From Mycobacterium stomatepiae (GTDB lineage Bacteria > Actinomycetota > Actinomycetes > Mycobacteriales > Mycobacteriaceae), in the NCBI RefSeq assembly GCF_010731715.1, contig NZ_AP022587.1:2356001-2420000 (forward strand): a stretch of 64,000 nt of DNA. Direction: 5' to 3'. The stretch's first letter is position 1. Every line of letters starts with the position of its first letter. A model generated the notes under the pieces. It was given only the letters and a program-made list of their open reading frames with translations, was not told the DNA's origin and did not search any database. Both the position numbers and the translations under genes were made by a program. Below are positions 35,729 to 46,235 of the stretch, piece by piece.

Positions 35729-35865
35729 CTGGTCGTCCTTCCTCCGGCGGGTGCCCATCGGCGAACACGGACCTGAGGTTTCGTCCGCTGTCCGCGATTC
35801 GTGCTGGAACACCCGCGTATCAGGTCCGGGATTGCAAATCGTACTTCTATATCTCGCATGTCACG

Positions 35866-35882
35866 CTAGCATATTATGCAAG
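35866..35882. promoter_or_regulatory. Candidate operator, copy 5 (CTAGCATATTATGCAAG)
   Basis: Closest copy to the TetR gene. The core GCATATTATGC is a perfect inverted repeat around one base. With its flanks it shares most of a 38-base block with the site at 30772. It lies 138 bases before the leftward amidohydrolase-synthetase-thioesterase operon and about 140 bases past the TetR stop. Confidence 0.7.
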
Positions 35883-36024
35883 TTGTCTAAACGTCGCCAG
35901 GATACGACGCTTTAGGCGCTGCCCGCCGCGCACCGGGCGCCCGATCATCGGGCAGGCCTTAGCCACAGATTTTGGCCGTCAGTTGGTCGACACGTGTCAA
36001 CGCAAGAGGCCCTGCGATGGATGT

Positions 36025-36792
36025 CTAGGTATTAGCTGAGACGCCGATACCGCGCAAACAATAAGCAACGACATCGCTTTGGCCCGCGGGGGCAGCAGCT
36101 GGACCGGCCGTGACAGTCAGACCACTGGTATCCCCCAGCAGTTTGGAGTAGTTGTACGAGCGTGTGGTGGCGAAGATCAGCGACACCGCATCCTCCGGCC
36201 GACAATGAGTCATCTTCCCCTCGCTGGCGACTGACGACACCACCTCGAGCGCCAGCTGTGCCATCGGGGCGTGGGCACGAGCCACCTCATCGGCACGCTC
36301 GGCTCGCAACGCGAGTTCGTGCTTGGCCAACGCAACCGTGAACGGGGTGCGCTCGTTGCTGACGAGGTCGGCGATAAACGTCGCCAGACGCTGGACGGGA
36401 TCGGTGATCTTCGCCGACTGGGTGCGCATCCTCTTGACCGCCGTAGACAGGCTTTCCTCCAGCACCGCCGCCAACAGATCGTCCTTACTCGCGAAGTGCC
36501 GGTAGAGGATCCGCAGCGAGAAGCCTGCCCGATCGGCGACATCCTGAACCGTCAGGCTCTCCCCCTCCACCTCGAGGATTTCCATCGCGGCGCGTACGAA
36601 CGCAGCACCGCGGTCGATCGATTGGGACCGCGCCGCTCCCAAGGAGCGGGCGACAACGCGGTCGCGCCACGGTCCCGCACTGAGGGCATCGCGACTGGTG
36701 TCCTCGACAGGCGCGCCGTTGTTCGGCACGTCTCGCACTGCCGCCCTTTTTGCTGTTCTGGCCACGATCTCCGCCTTATCCGAGCTGGTCAC
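36025..36792 (-). CDS. TetR-family regulator, candidate controller of the degradative cluster
   Basis: A 255-residue TetR protein with an N-terminal extension of about 55 residues, then the DNA-binding domain (RGAAFVRAAMEILEVEGESL, TVQDVADRAGFSLRILYRHF, ASKDDLLAAVLEE) and a helical ligand-binding domain. The long charged N-terminus is seen in several mycobacterial lipid-catabolism regulators. It is the only regulator gene in or next to the 18-36 kb cluster and lies beside operator copy 5, so control of the 17-bp repeat is a reasonable inference. No copy of the repeat was found before its own start. Confidence 0.87.
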   Translation of the reverse strand: MTSSDKAEIVARTAKRAAVRDVPNNGAPVEDTSRDALSAGPWRDRVVARSLGAARSQSIDRGAAFVRAAMEILEVEGESLTVQDVADRAGFSLRILYRHFASKDDLLAAVLEESLSTAVKRMRTQSAKITDPVQRLATFIADLVSNERTPFTVALAKHELALRAERADEVARAHAPMAQLALEVVSSVASEGKMTHCRPEDAVSLIFATTRSYNYSKLLGDTSGLTVTAGPAAAPAGQSDVVAYCLRGIGVSANT

Positions 36793-37649
36793 TTGCCGTC
36801 AAGAGTAGCCGACCGGTCCGCGTAAACGGGTTGTTGTGTCGCCTGCCGGCACCTGCAACGTCGGCCATCGGAGTTCCCGGCACCCATAATCAGGAAGCAC
36901 GAGTATCAGAATTGGTGAAGTCTCATTCGCGATTTGCGCAAAGACGATGTGCAGCGGCGAGCGGGCGCTGCACTCGCGGGCGCGTCGGGCTGTCGCCCGC
37001 CCGGTGTCGGGCCTGGCATTTGCAGTCGGTCTCCACCGGACATACGGCTTCCTGTAAGCGCCCTCTGATACGAGTCACGCTGCTCCGTGCGATGTCCGCA
37101 GGATTCTGCGGCGCCTTCGTCTGCACCGCAGAGTCGCCCTTAGACACTGTTCGTCTGTCTGTCGCGGTCGAGCAGTTCGCGGCCGCACCATACTCAACGG
37201 CAGCCGAGTTCATTCGAAGGGCCGGCTACGACACGAGAGTCTTGCGTAAGCAAGATCTTTAGCGTCTCTCACAACTGGTCAAAACGCCTCTGCCCCAACA
37301 TGTGTCGCCAATCGTAATCGATATTGATCGCGTTGGCACGCAGCAGGAGCGGCTGTCGAGATGCAGCGAAGATTGACAAGACACGCCTGGGTACTTTGAC
37401 AAAACATCGGCGTGTCGCGAGAGGCTGTTAATCTTCGTTGCATAAGCGCTGGTCACAGTACCATCGCAGCGTCGGCTAGCTCCCCGGTATCCGCCGTGCC
37501 GAGCGCGCGGCACTGTCCGAGCCAGGCTCTCCAAGACAAAACGAGCTTGTCTTCGACCTACTTTGGGAAACCCAGCAAGATCGTTCTGACTCGTTCTTGC
37601 GACTCCAGGTTCATCAAATCGGGACGCTCGAGTACACGTTTGAACGCGT
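36793..37649. other. Stretch without an intact gene
   Basis: About 860 bases between the TetR gene and the formyltransferase fragment. Open frames exist, for example rightward to 37261, ending FAAAPYSTAAEFIRRAGYDT, but without a ribosome site or a recognised family. No RNA gene or insertion sequence ends were seen. The base composition is less GC-rich than the flanking genes, consistent with decayed DNA. Confidence 0.45.
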
Positions 37650-37925
37650 CTATAGCCACGCAACCCTGTCGCGCTCCGAACGCTTGTGGAAGTACGTCCG
37701 ATCCGCCTTGCTCTGTGGCCGAAAGACCGCGGTGCCGGACTCCAGCGCGGTCAACGCCTCGTCCAGTGCGCCGGGAATCAGGTCCATGCCCCGTATGACC
37801 AATTCGGTGCCGGTATCGGTCGGGCCGATCGGTAGCGAATGCTGCACCAGGATGTCGCCGGTGTCCAGACCGTCGTCCATCCGGTGCACGGTCAGCCCGA
37901 ACTCCGACTCGCCACTGATCAGCGC
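37650..37925 (-). pseudogene. Formyltransferase fragment (Fmt-like)
   Basis: About 90 residues matching the middle of formyltransferases: ISGESEFGLTVHRMDDGLDT, GDILVQHSLPIGPTDTGTEL, then a helical part and PQSKADRTYFHKRSERD before a stop. The HRMDDGLDTGDI motif is the conserved folate-enzyme segment of methionyl-tRNA and sugar formyltransferases. The N-terminal half with the catalytic Asn-His region and the C-terminal domain are missing. It is joined at its start to a truncated MFS carrier in another frame, so both are leftovers of a deletion. Confidence 0.75.
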
Positions 37926-38461
37926 CTGCCGATCAACCACCCGCCGAGGATCGGCCCGCCAATAGGGCCGAGTAAGAAGGGTACTGCCCCAACCGCGACC
38001 AGGCGGCCGAGTCGTTTGGGGCCGGCCTCGCGGGTGACGATCACAAAACTCAGCGGTGACAAGATGCCGCCACCGATTCCCTGCAGCACCCGAAATGCGA
38101 TGAGCCACCATATGTTTGGCGCGATTACGCACAGCAGCGACGCTGCCGTGAATATTGCGACCGCACCCAAGAAAAGTCGCTTGGTGCCGAATCTGTCGAC
38201 CGCCCAACCGGTTACCGGGACGACGGCCGCGAACGCGAGCAGGTAGCCGGCGATCGTCCACGAGACGACGGCTGGGGTGGATCCGAATTCGGCGGCAAAA
38301 GTGCGCTGGGCCACCGCGACCGCGGTCGCATCCAAAAACCCCAGCAGGGCGGCCAGGCCGCACACCGCGCCGATCCGGAGCAGCCTGGCGTCGAGCCTGT
38401 CGGGGTGGTCGGCCTCACCCACGCCCGATTGTCCGATGGTTGCCGAAGGCGCGTCGTTCAT
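37919..38461 (-). pseudogene. Truncated MFS transporter (DHA2/EmrB type)
   Basis: The N-terminal third of a drug:proton antiporter. Present are helix 1 with the LGFLDATAVAVAQRTFAAEF motif, SWTIAGYLLAFAAVVPVTGW, the loop 2-3 motif DRFGTKRLFLGAVAIFTAAS, and the motif RVLQGIGGGILSPLSFVIV. It stops after GPIGGPILGGWLI, the family motif C region, where the sequence becomes a formyltransferase fragment. About five or six of fourteen helices remain, so it cannot transport. The start may be ATG 38461 or 38476. Confidence 0.8.
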
Positions 38462-38539
38462 AGCGTTGCCGAGCATATCGACGGCAACCGAATGCGTTTC
38501 GCCGACGTTGCGTCGACCGCCGGGTAGCCCTGCCGGGGT

Positions 38540-38773
38540 CTAGTCCTCCGACTCGTCGGAGTTGTTGGCCTCCTCAGACTCGTCGGACTCGCCTGGATCC
38601 TCGGACTCGTCGAGCTTGTCGGCGAACTTCGTCAACAGCCCCGCCAGTTCCCGGGCCTCGTCGGATGCCAGCGAATCTTCGAACACGTGGTCTTCGTCGT
38701 CGGAGATGCGCTCTAGGCAAACCGCGTTGCTCTTGATGCTGACGTCCCACCGGCTCCCCTCTTGATTGGTCAT
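38540..38773 (-). CDS. Small acidic protein, unknown function
   Basis: A 77-residue protein. The first part (SRWDVSIKSNAVCLERISDD) looks folded; the middle EARELAGLLTKFADKLDE is an amphipathic helix, and the C-terminus is a run of Ser, Asp and Glu. GGAAGGCGGGATCGA lies before ATG 38773. No family was assigned with certainty, but codon use and ribosome site suggest a real gene. The strongly acidic tail suggests a soluble cytoplasmic protein that binds a basic partner. It is divergent from the glutathione peroxidase gene. Confidence 0.6.
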   Translation of the reverse strand: MTNQEGSRWDVSIKSNAVCLERISDDEDHVFEDSLASDEARELAGLLTKFADKLDESEDPGESDESEEANNSDESED

Positions 38774-38928
38774 TCGATCCCGCCTTCCCGACTAGCAAAC
38801 CCATTTGTCGAAACGCCACGTGCGCTACCGATTCGATTACCCACTTCCGTGGGTGTGGGAACGGTCGGAATTTCCCGAGCGGCGGCACGGCCTGGCCGCC
38901 AGAATCACGTTGCGTTAGCGTCATCGGC

Positions 38929-39423
38929 GTGACCCTCAAAAACATCGCCCTCACCACCCTCGACGGCAAACCGACCACACTGGCCGAATTATCCGACGGC
39001 GCAACGCTGGTCGTGAGCGTAGCCTCCAAATGTGGACTAACGCCGCAGTACACCGTCCTGGAACAACTGGCCAAGGACTACGGCGACCGGGGCCTGACCG
39101 TCGTCGGCGTCCCGTGCAACCAATTCATGGGTCAGGAGCCGGGCACCGCGGACGAGATTCAGCAGTTCTGCTCGACGACCTACGGGGTGACTTTCCCGTT
39201 GCTGGCGAAGACCGACGTCAACGGCGACGACCGACACCCGCTGTACGCCGAGCTGACCAAGGCCGCCGATGCCGACGGCGAAGCGGGCGACATCCAATGG
39301 AACTTCGAGAAGTTCCTGGTCGCACCCGACGGTACGGTGGCCAACCGGTTCCGGCCGCGCACCGAGCCCAATGCCCCGGAGGTCATCACCGCCATCGAGG
39401 AGGTGCTGACCCCTATCGCCTGA
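38929..39423 (+). CDS. Glutathione peroxidase-family thiol peroxidase
   Basis: A 164-residue thioredoxin-fold peroxidase. The peroxidatic Cys35 lies in SVASKCGLTPQY, the glutamine in VPCNQFMGQEPGTADEI and the tryptophan-asparagine in IQWNFEKFLVAPDG, so the Cys-Gln-Trp-Asn tetrad is complete. In actinobacteria, which lack glutathione, these enzymes usually use thioredoxin and reduce hydrogen peroxide or lipid peroxides. GTG 38929 is the only likely start. It stands alone, divergent from the small acidic-protein gene. Confidence 0.92.
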   Translation: MTLKNIALTTLDGKPTTLAELSDGATLVVSVASKCGLTPQYTVLEQLAKDYGDRGLTVVGVPCNQFMGQEPGTADEIQQFCSTTYGVTFPLLAKTDVNGDDRHPLYAELTKAADADGEAGDIQWNFEKFLVAPDGTVANRFRPRTEPNAPEVITAIEEVLTPIA

Positions 39424-39596
39424 GTTCGTAGTCGTCCGGGTCGGGCCGCGCATCAAGATCACGGAAATCAACACTCAATCTCTCCATTGTGCGTGGTCCC
39501 TGCTGAGAACTGACTGAGACGACCGTCGGCGCACGGAACAGGACGGTATCGTCGCGCTACGGGCCTGGCCGAACCATTGGGCTGCAGTTAGAAAGC

Positions 39597-40901
39597 GTGA
39601 ACACGGTGGCAACTACCAGGCGCAGCGACCGGCTGACGACACGAGCACCGTCGACGACGGTGCGGGCAGCGCACGGTCTCTTCGTGACCGGGGAAGTCGA
39701 CGCCGCGTATCTGGAAGCAGCCAAGTTGCCGCGCGTAATCGTCGAGAGTTGGCAACGCAGCCTGGCTACGGGAGTCAACCCCGATTGCGGTGCCAAGGTC
39801 GCGACCGCCGCCGGCCGGTTAACCGCCCTTCGCAATGCCCATCCGCTCGCCGAGGCATTGCCCGTCGTCAGACGCCTGCTCGTGGATCACGCATCGGATT
39901 CCGGAGTGGCCGTCGCCATCACCTCGGCCGACGGCATGATCCTGTGGGTAGAGGGAGATGCCGACGTCTGTCGCAAGGCAACGGCGATGAACTTCGTCCC
40001 GGGCGCCGACTGGAGCGAACGGGGCGCCGGCACGAACGCCCCAGGCACCGCCCTGGCCTTGGACCGAGAAATTCAGATTCGTGCGTGTGAGCACTTTTCC
40101 CGGCCCGTGCAACGCTGGAACTGCACGGCGACACCGTTGCATGATCGCCGCAACGGTGAATTACTCGGCTCTCTCGACCTCACCGGTGGCGCGTCGGTCG
40201 CATCCTCGCAAACACTGGCGTTGGTCCGGGCGGTCGCGCTCGCGATCGAGAATCACCTCGCCCTGCTGACGTACACCCAGCCCCAGCCTCCACCGACGGG
40301 CGCTCGCCTGACGGTGCTCGGGCCGGATCGCCCAGCATGGGAAACGACCGACGACGTCTCGGGCCCACGACGCAAGACGCTGACCGGCAGGCATGCCGAC
40401 ATCCTGGTTCTGTTGATTCGCCATCCGGAGGGATTGAGCGCCGATCACCTCGCCTACCTTCTCGACGAGAAGGAACTCGACGTCGTCACCATTCGCGCCG
40501 AGATGTCGCGGTTGCGCAAGGTCATCGGAGAGGCAGTGCTCGCGTCGCGGCCCTACCGGCTCCTGACCACGGTGTGCAGCGACATGGACGACGTCATAGA
40601 CCTCTTGCGCTCGGGCGATCTGCACGCGGCCCTGGACCGCTACACGGGCTCCCTGCTACCGCGGTCAGTATCGCCGGCGATCGCCCGTCTGCGCAGTGAA
40701 CTCAGCGCAAGCCTGCGTGAAGCCGTTCTCTCCGAATCCCCAACCGGGGACCCGCGACTGCTACGCCGCTGGCTCGATCTGCCCGAAGCACGCGACGATC
40801 GTCAGGGCTGGCGCACGCTGATCGACCATCGCGGCGCGGCGGCTTGCATCCGAGCCGAGGCGCGTGGGCACCTCGTCGGACTGGATGCGGATCTGGCGTG
40901 A
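39597..40901 (+). CDS. GAF-domain transcriptional regulator of the ethanolamine module
   Basis: A 434-residue regulator. A GAF domain spans about residues 85-220 (SGVAVAITSADGMILWVEGD, FVPGADWSERGAGTNAPGTA, HDRRNGELLGSLDLTGG), as in sigma-54 activators of the AcoR type, but no AAA+ domain follows. Instead there is a C-terminal winged helix (LTGRHADILVLLIRHPEGLS, VTIRAEMSRLRKVIGEAV). Actinobacterial proteins of this form sit beside aldehyde or alcohol dehydrogenase genes and activate them. It starts with GTG 39597 and precedes the aldehyde dehydrogenase-eut genes by about 105 bases on the same strand. Activation of that operon in response to an aldehyde or amine is inferred. Confidence 0.85.
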   Translation: MNTVATTRRSDRLTTRAPSTTVRAAHGLFVTGEVDAAYLEAAKLPRVIVESWQRSLATGVNPDCGAKVATAAGRLTALRNAHPLAEALPVVRRLLVDHASDSGVAVAITSADGMILWVEGDADVCRKATAMNFVPGADWSERGAGTNAPGTALALDREIQIRACEHFSRPVQRWNCTATPLHDRRNGELLGSLDLTGGASVASSQTLALVRAVALAIENHLALLTYTQPQPPPTGARLTVLGPDRPAWETTDDVSGPRRKTLTGRHADILVLLIRHPEGLSADHLAYLLDEKELDVVTIRAEMSRLRKVIGEAVLASRPYRLLTTVCSDMDDVIDLLRSGDLHAALDRYTGSLLPRSVSPAIARLRSELSASLREAVLSESPTGDPRLLRRWLDLPEARDDRQGWRTLIDHRGAAACIRAEARGHLVGLDADLA

Positions 40902-41006
40902 CGAGCATTCGTCCCACCGAAATGTGCAACCTTGGTGCAACTAACTAGCGCCTTAACTTCAGTGATCACCGACACATCGAGTGTTGGATTGAAGTAGGAG
41001 AAACGC

Positions 41007-42530
<1,524 letters not shown>

Positions 42531-42580
42531 TCACTAGCGCCACCTAGTCAGCCCCATTTCGAATCGAAGCAAGGACGCCA

Positions 42581-44005
42581 ATGACGACCACCAAGAGCGG
42601 CAAAGTCGAAGAGCACCTCGAGGAAGCCAGCTATCTGGAGAAACGCCAGCTGAAGTCCGGCAGCGCCGGCTGGCTGCTGCTCGCCGGCCTGGGTATCAGT
42701 TACGTGATCTCCGGCGACTACTCGGGGTGGAACTTCGGACTGGCCGAAGGCGGGTTCGGCGGCCTGGCGATTGCGTCCGTGGTGATCGCGGGCATGTACC
42801 TTGCGCTCGTGCTGGGTATGGCCGAATTGTCCTCCGCGCTGCCGGCCGCAGGCGGTGGCTACACCTTCGCCCGACGCGCGCTCTGTCCCTGGGGTGGATT
42901 CGCCACCGGCACCGCCATCCTGATCGAATACTCGATCGCTCCGGCCGCCATCGCCACGTTCATCGGCTCCTACGTCGAGTCCCTCAATCTCTTCGGCATC
43001 ACCAACGGCTGGTGGGTGTACCTCGCCGTCTATGCCTTCTTCATCGTCATCCACCTTGTCGGAGTCGGTGAAGCACTGAAGGTCATGTTCGTGATCACCG
43101 CCATAGCGCTCGTCGGTTTACTGGTATTCGCCATCGCCGCGGCCGGCCACTTCGACACGGCCAACCTGACGAACATCGCTCCCGCCAACGCCCTCGGCGC
43201 GTCGAAGTTCCTCCCCCACGGCTACCTCGGGATCTGGGCGGCGATTCCGTTCGCCATCTGGTTCTTCTTAGCGGTAGAGGGCGTTCCGCTGGCCGCCGAG
43301 GAGACGGCCAACCCCGAGCGCAACGTGCCACGCGGCATCATCGCCGCCATTGTCGTACTGCTCATCTCCTGCGCCGCGGTGCTGGTGCTCACCACCGGCG
43401 CCGGTGGCGCCGAGCAGATGTCGTCCTCCGGCAATCCCCTGGTCGAAGCACTCGGGCACGGCGCCGCCAGCAAGACCGTCAACTACATCGGCTTGGCCGG
43501 CCTGATCGCCAGCTTCTTCTCGATCATCTACGCCTACTCGCGCCAGCTCTTCGCCCTGTCGCGCGCCGGATACCTGCCCACCCGGTTGTCGGTCACCAAT
43601 TCCCGCAAGACGCCCACGCTGGCGTTGATCGTCCCGGGCGTGATCGGCTTCGCCCTGTCGCTGATCGGTCACGGTGCACTATTGCTGGACATGGCGGTGT
43701 TTGGCGCGGCGGTAAGCTACGTGCTGATGATGGTCAGCCACATCGTGCTGCGCATCCGCGAACCTCAGATGCGGCGGCCCTACCGGACTCCCGGCGGCGC
43801 CGTAACCTCCGGTTTCGCACTGGCAATCGCCGTGCTGGCGGTGATCGCCACGTTCCTGGTCGACAGCGTTGCCGCACTGTGGTGCCTCGGAGTGTTCGCG
43901 GCCTTCATGGCCTACTTTGCGTTCTACAGCCGGCATCGACTGGTCGCCAACTCCCCCGACGAAGAGTTCGCGATGTTGAAGAGCGCCGAGAGCGAATTGA
44001 AATGA
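42581..44005 (+). CDS. Ethanolamine permease (APC superfamily)
   Basis: A 474-residue amino acid-polyamine-organocation permease with twelve helices. LLLAGLGISYVISGDYSGWN in helix 1 and GGYTFARRALCPWGGFATGT are characteristic of the ethanolamine permease group; FFLAVEGVPLAAEETANPER follows in the later half. It lies between the aldehyde dehydrogenase gene and eutB, and its stop overlaps the eutB start (ATGA), which supports the substrate assignment. It imports ethanolamine with protons across the plasma membrane. AAGCAAGGA precedes the ATG. Confidence 0.9.
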   Translation: MTTTKSGKVEEHLEEASYLEKRQLKSGSAGWLLLAGLGISYVISGDYSGWNFGLAEGGFGGLAIASVVIAGMYLALVLGMAELSSALPAAGGGYTFARRALCPWGGFATGTAILIEYSIAPAAIATFIGSYVESLNLFGITNGWWVYLAVYAFFIVIHLVGVGEALKVMFVITAIALVGLLVFAIAAAGHFDTANLTNIAPANALGASKFLPHGYLGIWAAIPFAIWFFLAVEGVPLAAEETANPERNVPRGIIAAIVVLLISCAAVLVLTTGAGGAEQMSSSGNPLVEALGHGAASKTVNYIGLAGLIASFFSIIYAYSRQLFALSRAGYLPTRLSVTNSRKTPTLALIVPGVIGFALSLIGHGALLLDMAVFGAAVSYVLMMVSHIVLRIREPQMRRPYRTPGGAVTSGFALAIAVLAVIATFLVDSVAALWCLGVFAAFMAYFAFYSRHRLVANSPDEEFAMLKSAESELK

Positions 44006-45417
44006 TTTACCGCCAAAAGATTTCGGGCACGACGTACGCCTTCGACGGGCTCGTCGAGGTCATGGCGAAGGCGACGCCATTGCGCTCCGGCGATCAACTC
44101 GCCGGCTGCGCGGCGGAGTCGGACGCCGAAAGGGCATCTGCGGCATGGGTTTTGGCTGACCTGTCGTTGCAGACGTTCCTCAACAACGATGTCGTTCCAT
44201 ACGACGATGATGAAGTCACGCGCCTGATCCTCGACACGCACGACCGAGATGCGTTCGCCGCCATCTCCCACCTCACCGTCGGTGGATTCCGCGACTGGTT
44301 GCTGGAACAAGCTGCCGCCGACGACAGCGCCGAGCGGATCGGCGCCATCAAGACGGGCGTCACACCCGAAATGGTGGCAGCCGTCAGCAAAATCATGCGC
44401 AACCAGGATCTGATCGCGGTCGCGGCGGCGATCGAAGTCACCGCGGCGTTCCGCACTACGATCGGTGGCAAGGGCACACTGGCCACGCGCCTGCAGCCCA
44501 ACCATCCAACCGACGATCCGCGCGGCATCGCGGCCGGAGTTCTCGACGGACTCCTGTTGGGTTGCGGCGACGCCGTCATCGGCATCAATCCCGCGACGGA
44601 TTCACCGCACGCCACGGCCGACCTGCTGTATCTCCTCGACTCCATCCGGTCGCGCTACGACATCCCCGCGCAGTCCTGCGTGTTGTCACACGTCACCACG
44701 ACCATCGGATTGATCGAGCAGGGTGTGCCCGTGGACCTGGTCTTTCAGTCCGTCGCCGGTACCGAAAGTGCGAATAAGGCTTTCGGGGTCGACATTGCGG
44801 TCCTGCGTGAAGGCCGAGACGCTGCCCGTTCCCTCAACCGCGGCACCGTGGGCAACAACGTGATGTACCTGGAAACCGGCCAGGGGTCGGCGCTGAGTTC
44901 ACACGCCCACCTGGGCACGGGGGGCAAACCGGTCGATCAACAAACCCTGGAGGCGCGTGCGTATGCCGTGGCCCGAGACCTCGATCCGCTGCTGGTGAAC
45001 ACCGTCGTTGGCTTCATCGGCCCCGAATACCTCTATGACGGCCGACAGATCATCCGCGCCGGCCTCGAAGATCACTTCTGCGGCAAGCTCCTCGGGCTGC
45101 CGATGGGCGTGGACGTGTGCTACACCAATCACGCTGAGGCAGACCAAAACGACATGGACACCTTGCTCACGCTGCTGGCAGCGGCGCGCGTGGCGTTCGT
45201 CATCACGGTTCCCGGCGCCGACGACATCATGCTGGGCTACCAGAGTCTGTCGTTTCACGATGTACTGCTCACTCGACACACGCTTGGTCTTCGTCCGGCC
45301 CCCGAGTTCGAGAGCTGGCTACGCAAGATCGGCATGATCGACCAGACCGGGCGGCTCACCCTATTCGACGTCGCGCAGTCGCCCCTGCGGTCCCTCACCT
45401 CGGCTTGCGCGCCATGA
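44002..45417 (+). CDS. eutB: Ethanolamine ammonia-lyase large subunit
   Basis: A 471-residue EutB. Conserved segments include MAKATPLRSGDQLAGCAAES, LQTFLNNDVVPYDDDEVTRL, RLQPNHPTDDPRGIAAGVLD, GDAVIGINPATDSPHATADL, FQSVAGTESANKAFGV and VGFIGPEYLYDGRQIIRAGL. With EutC and adenosylcobalamin it converts ethanolamine into acetaldehyde and ammonia. The ATG overlaps the permease stop, and the stop overlaps the eutC start, so permease, eutB and eutC are translationally coupled. No EutA reactivase and no microcompartment shell genes are in the window. Confidence 0.95.
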   Translation: MIYRQKISGTTYAFDGLVEVMAKATPLRSGDQLAGCAAESDAERASAAWVLADLSLQTFLNNDVVPYDDDEVTRLILDTHDRDAFAAISHLTVGGFRDWLLEQAAADDSAERIGAIKTGVTPEMVAAVSKIMRNQDLIAVAAAIEVTAAFRTTIGGKGTLATRLQPNHPTDDPRGIAAGVLDGLLLGCGDAVIGINPATDSPHATADLLYLLDSIRSRYDIPAQSCVLSHVTTTIGLIEQGVPVDLVFQSVAGTESANKAFGVDIAVLREGRDAARSLNRGTVGNNVMYLETGQGSALSSHAHLGTGGKPVDQQTLEARAYAVARDLDPLLVNTVVGFIGPEYLYDGRQIIRAGLEDHFCGKLLGLPMGVDVCYTNHAEADQNDMDTLLTLLAAARVAFVITVPGADDIMLGYQSLSFHDVLLTRHTLGLRPAPEFESWLRKIGMIDQTGRLTLFDVAQSPLRSLTSACAP

Positions 45418-46187
45418 CATCCGAATCCCTTGCCCGTCAGCAATTTTGGGATGAGCTCCGCAAGACGACGCAGGCCCGGATCGGCTTGGGGCGGGCCGGA
45501 AACGCGCTTCCCACACACGAGGTACTGGAGTTGGCCGGCGCGCACGCCGCGGCTCGCGACGCGGTCCACATCCCCCTCGACATAACGCGCCTCGCTCAGG
45601 AAATCGAGCCGATCGGCATCGGCGAACCCGTGATCGTGACCAGTCGCGCAACCTCGCGGGAAGAGTATCTGCGCCGCCCAGATCTCGGCCGGCTGCTTGC
45701 CGATTCGATCGTCGTTCCCGAGGAACCCGCTGACGTCGGATTCGTTCTCGCGGACGGTCTTTCACCAACGGCGTTGATGCACCACGGACCGGCGCTGCTG
45801 CAGGAACTCGTCGCACAGTTACGCACTTCCTACCGCCTTGCGCCGCCGGTCATCGCTACGCAAGCGCGCGTCGCACTCGGCGATCACGTTGCCACGCAAG
45901 CGCACTACGGCACGCTCCTGGTGATCATCGGTGAGCGCCCCGGCCTCAGCGTCGCCGACAGCCTCGGCATTTACCTGACACACCTGCCGCGTCCCGGCTG
46001 CACCGACGCCGACCGCAATTGCATCTCCAACATCCGTCCGCCCGATGGACTCAGCTACCGCGAAGCCGCCCGCATCGCCATGAGCCTCATTGCCGGCGCA
46101 CGTCGACTCGGACGATCCGGTGTGGCATTGAAGGACACATCGCGGGCGGTCACGCTGGAAGCAGATCAGCACACCGAGGTGCGTTGA
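45414..46187 (+). CDS. eutC: Ethanolamine ammonia-lyase small subunit
   Basis: A 257-residue EutC, the B12-binding small subunit. Conserved parts are TQARIGLGRAGNALPTHEVL, FVLADGLSPTALMHHGPALL, VIIGERPGLSVADSLGIYLT, and CISNIRPPDGLSYREAAR near the end. ATG 45414 overlaps the eutB stop by ATGA. Together with EutB it forms the cytoplasmic ammonia-lyase. It ends the operon; the PPE gene follows in convergent orientation after 36 bases. Confidence 0.95.
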   Translation: MTSESLARQQFWDELRKTTQARIGLGRAGNALPTHEVLELAGAHAAARDAVHIPLDITRLAQEIEPIGIGEPVIVTSRATSREEYLRRPDLGRLLADSIVVPEEPADVGFVLADGLSPTALMHHGPALLQELVAQLRTSYRLAPPVIATQARVALGDHVATQAHYGTLLVIIGERPGLSVADSLGIYLTHLPRPGCTDADRNCISNIRPPDGLSYREAARIAMSLIAGARRLGRSGVALKDTSRAVTLEADQHTEVR

Positions 46188-46217
46188 ATACCCGCTGCCG
46201 TAGCGAAAGGATTTGTG

Positions 46218-46235
46218 GCGCAGCTACTCCTGCGC
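46218..46235. terminator. Small GC hairpin between eutC and the PPE gene
   Basis: GCGCAG and CTGCGC form a 6-bp stem around CTACTC, at the converging ends of eutC and the PPE gene (it includes the PPE stop). There is no T-run, so its role as terminator is uncertain. Confidence 0.3.

Noticed and set aside
36750..37262. Rightward frame of 170 codons after the TetR gene.
   Set aside because: No ribosome site, overlaps the TetR start, and the translation resembles no family; left as gene-free.
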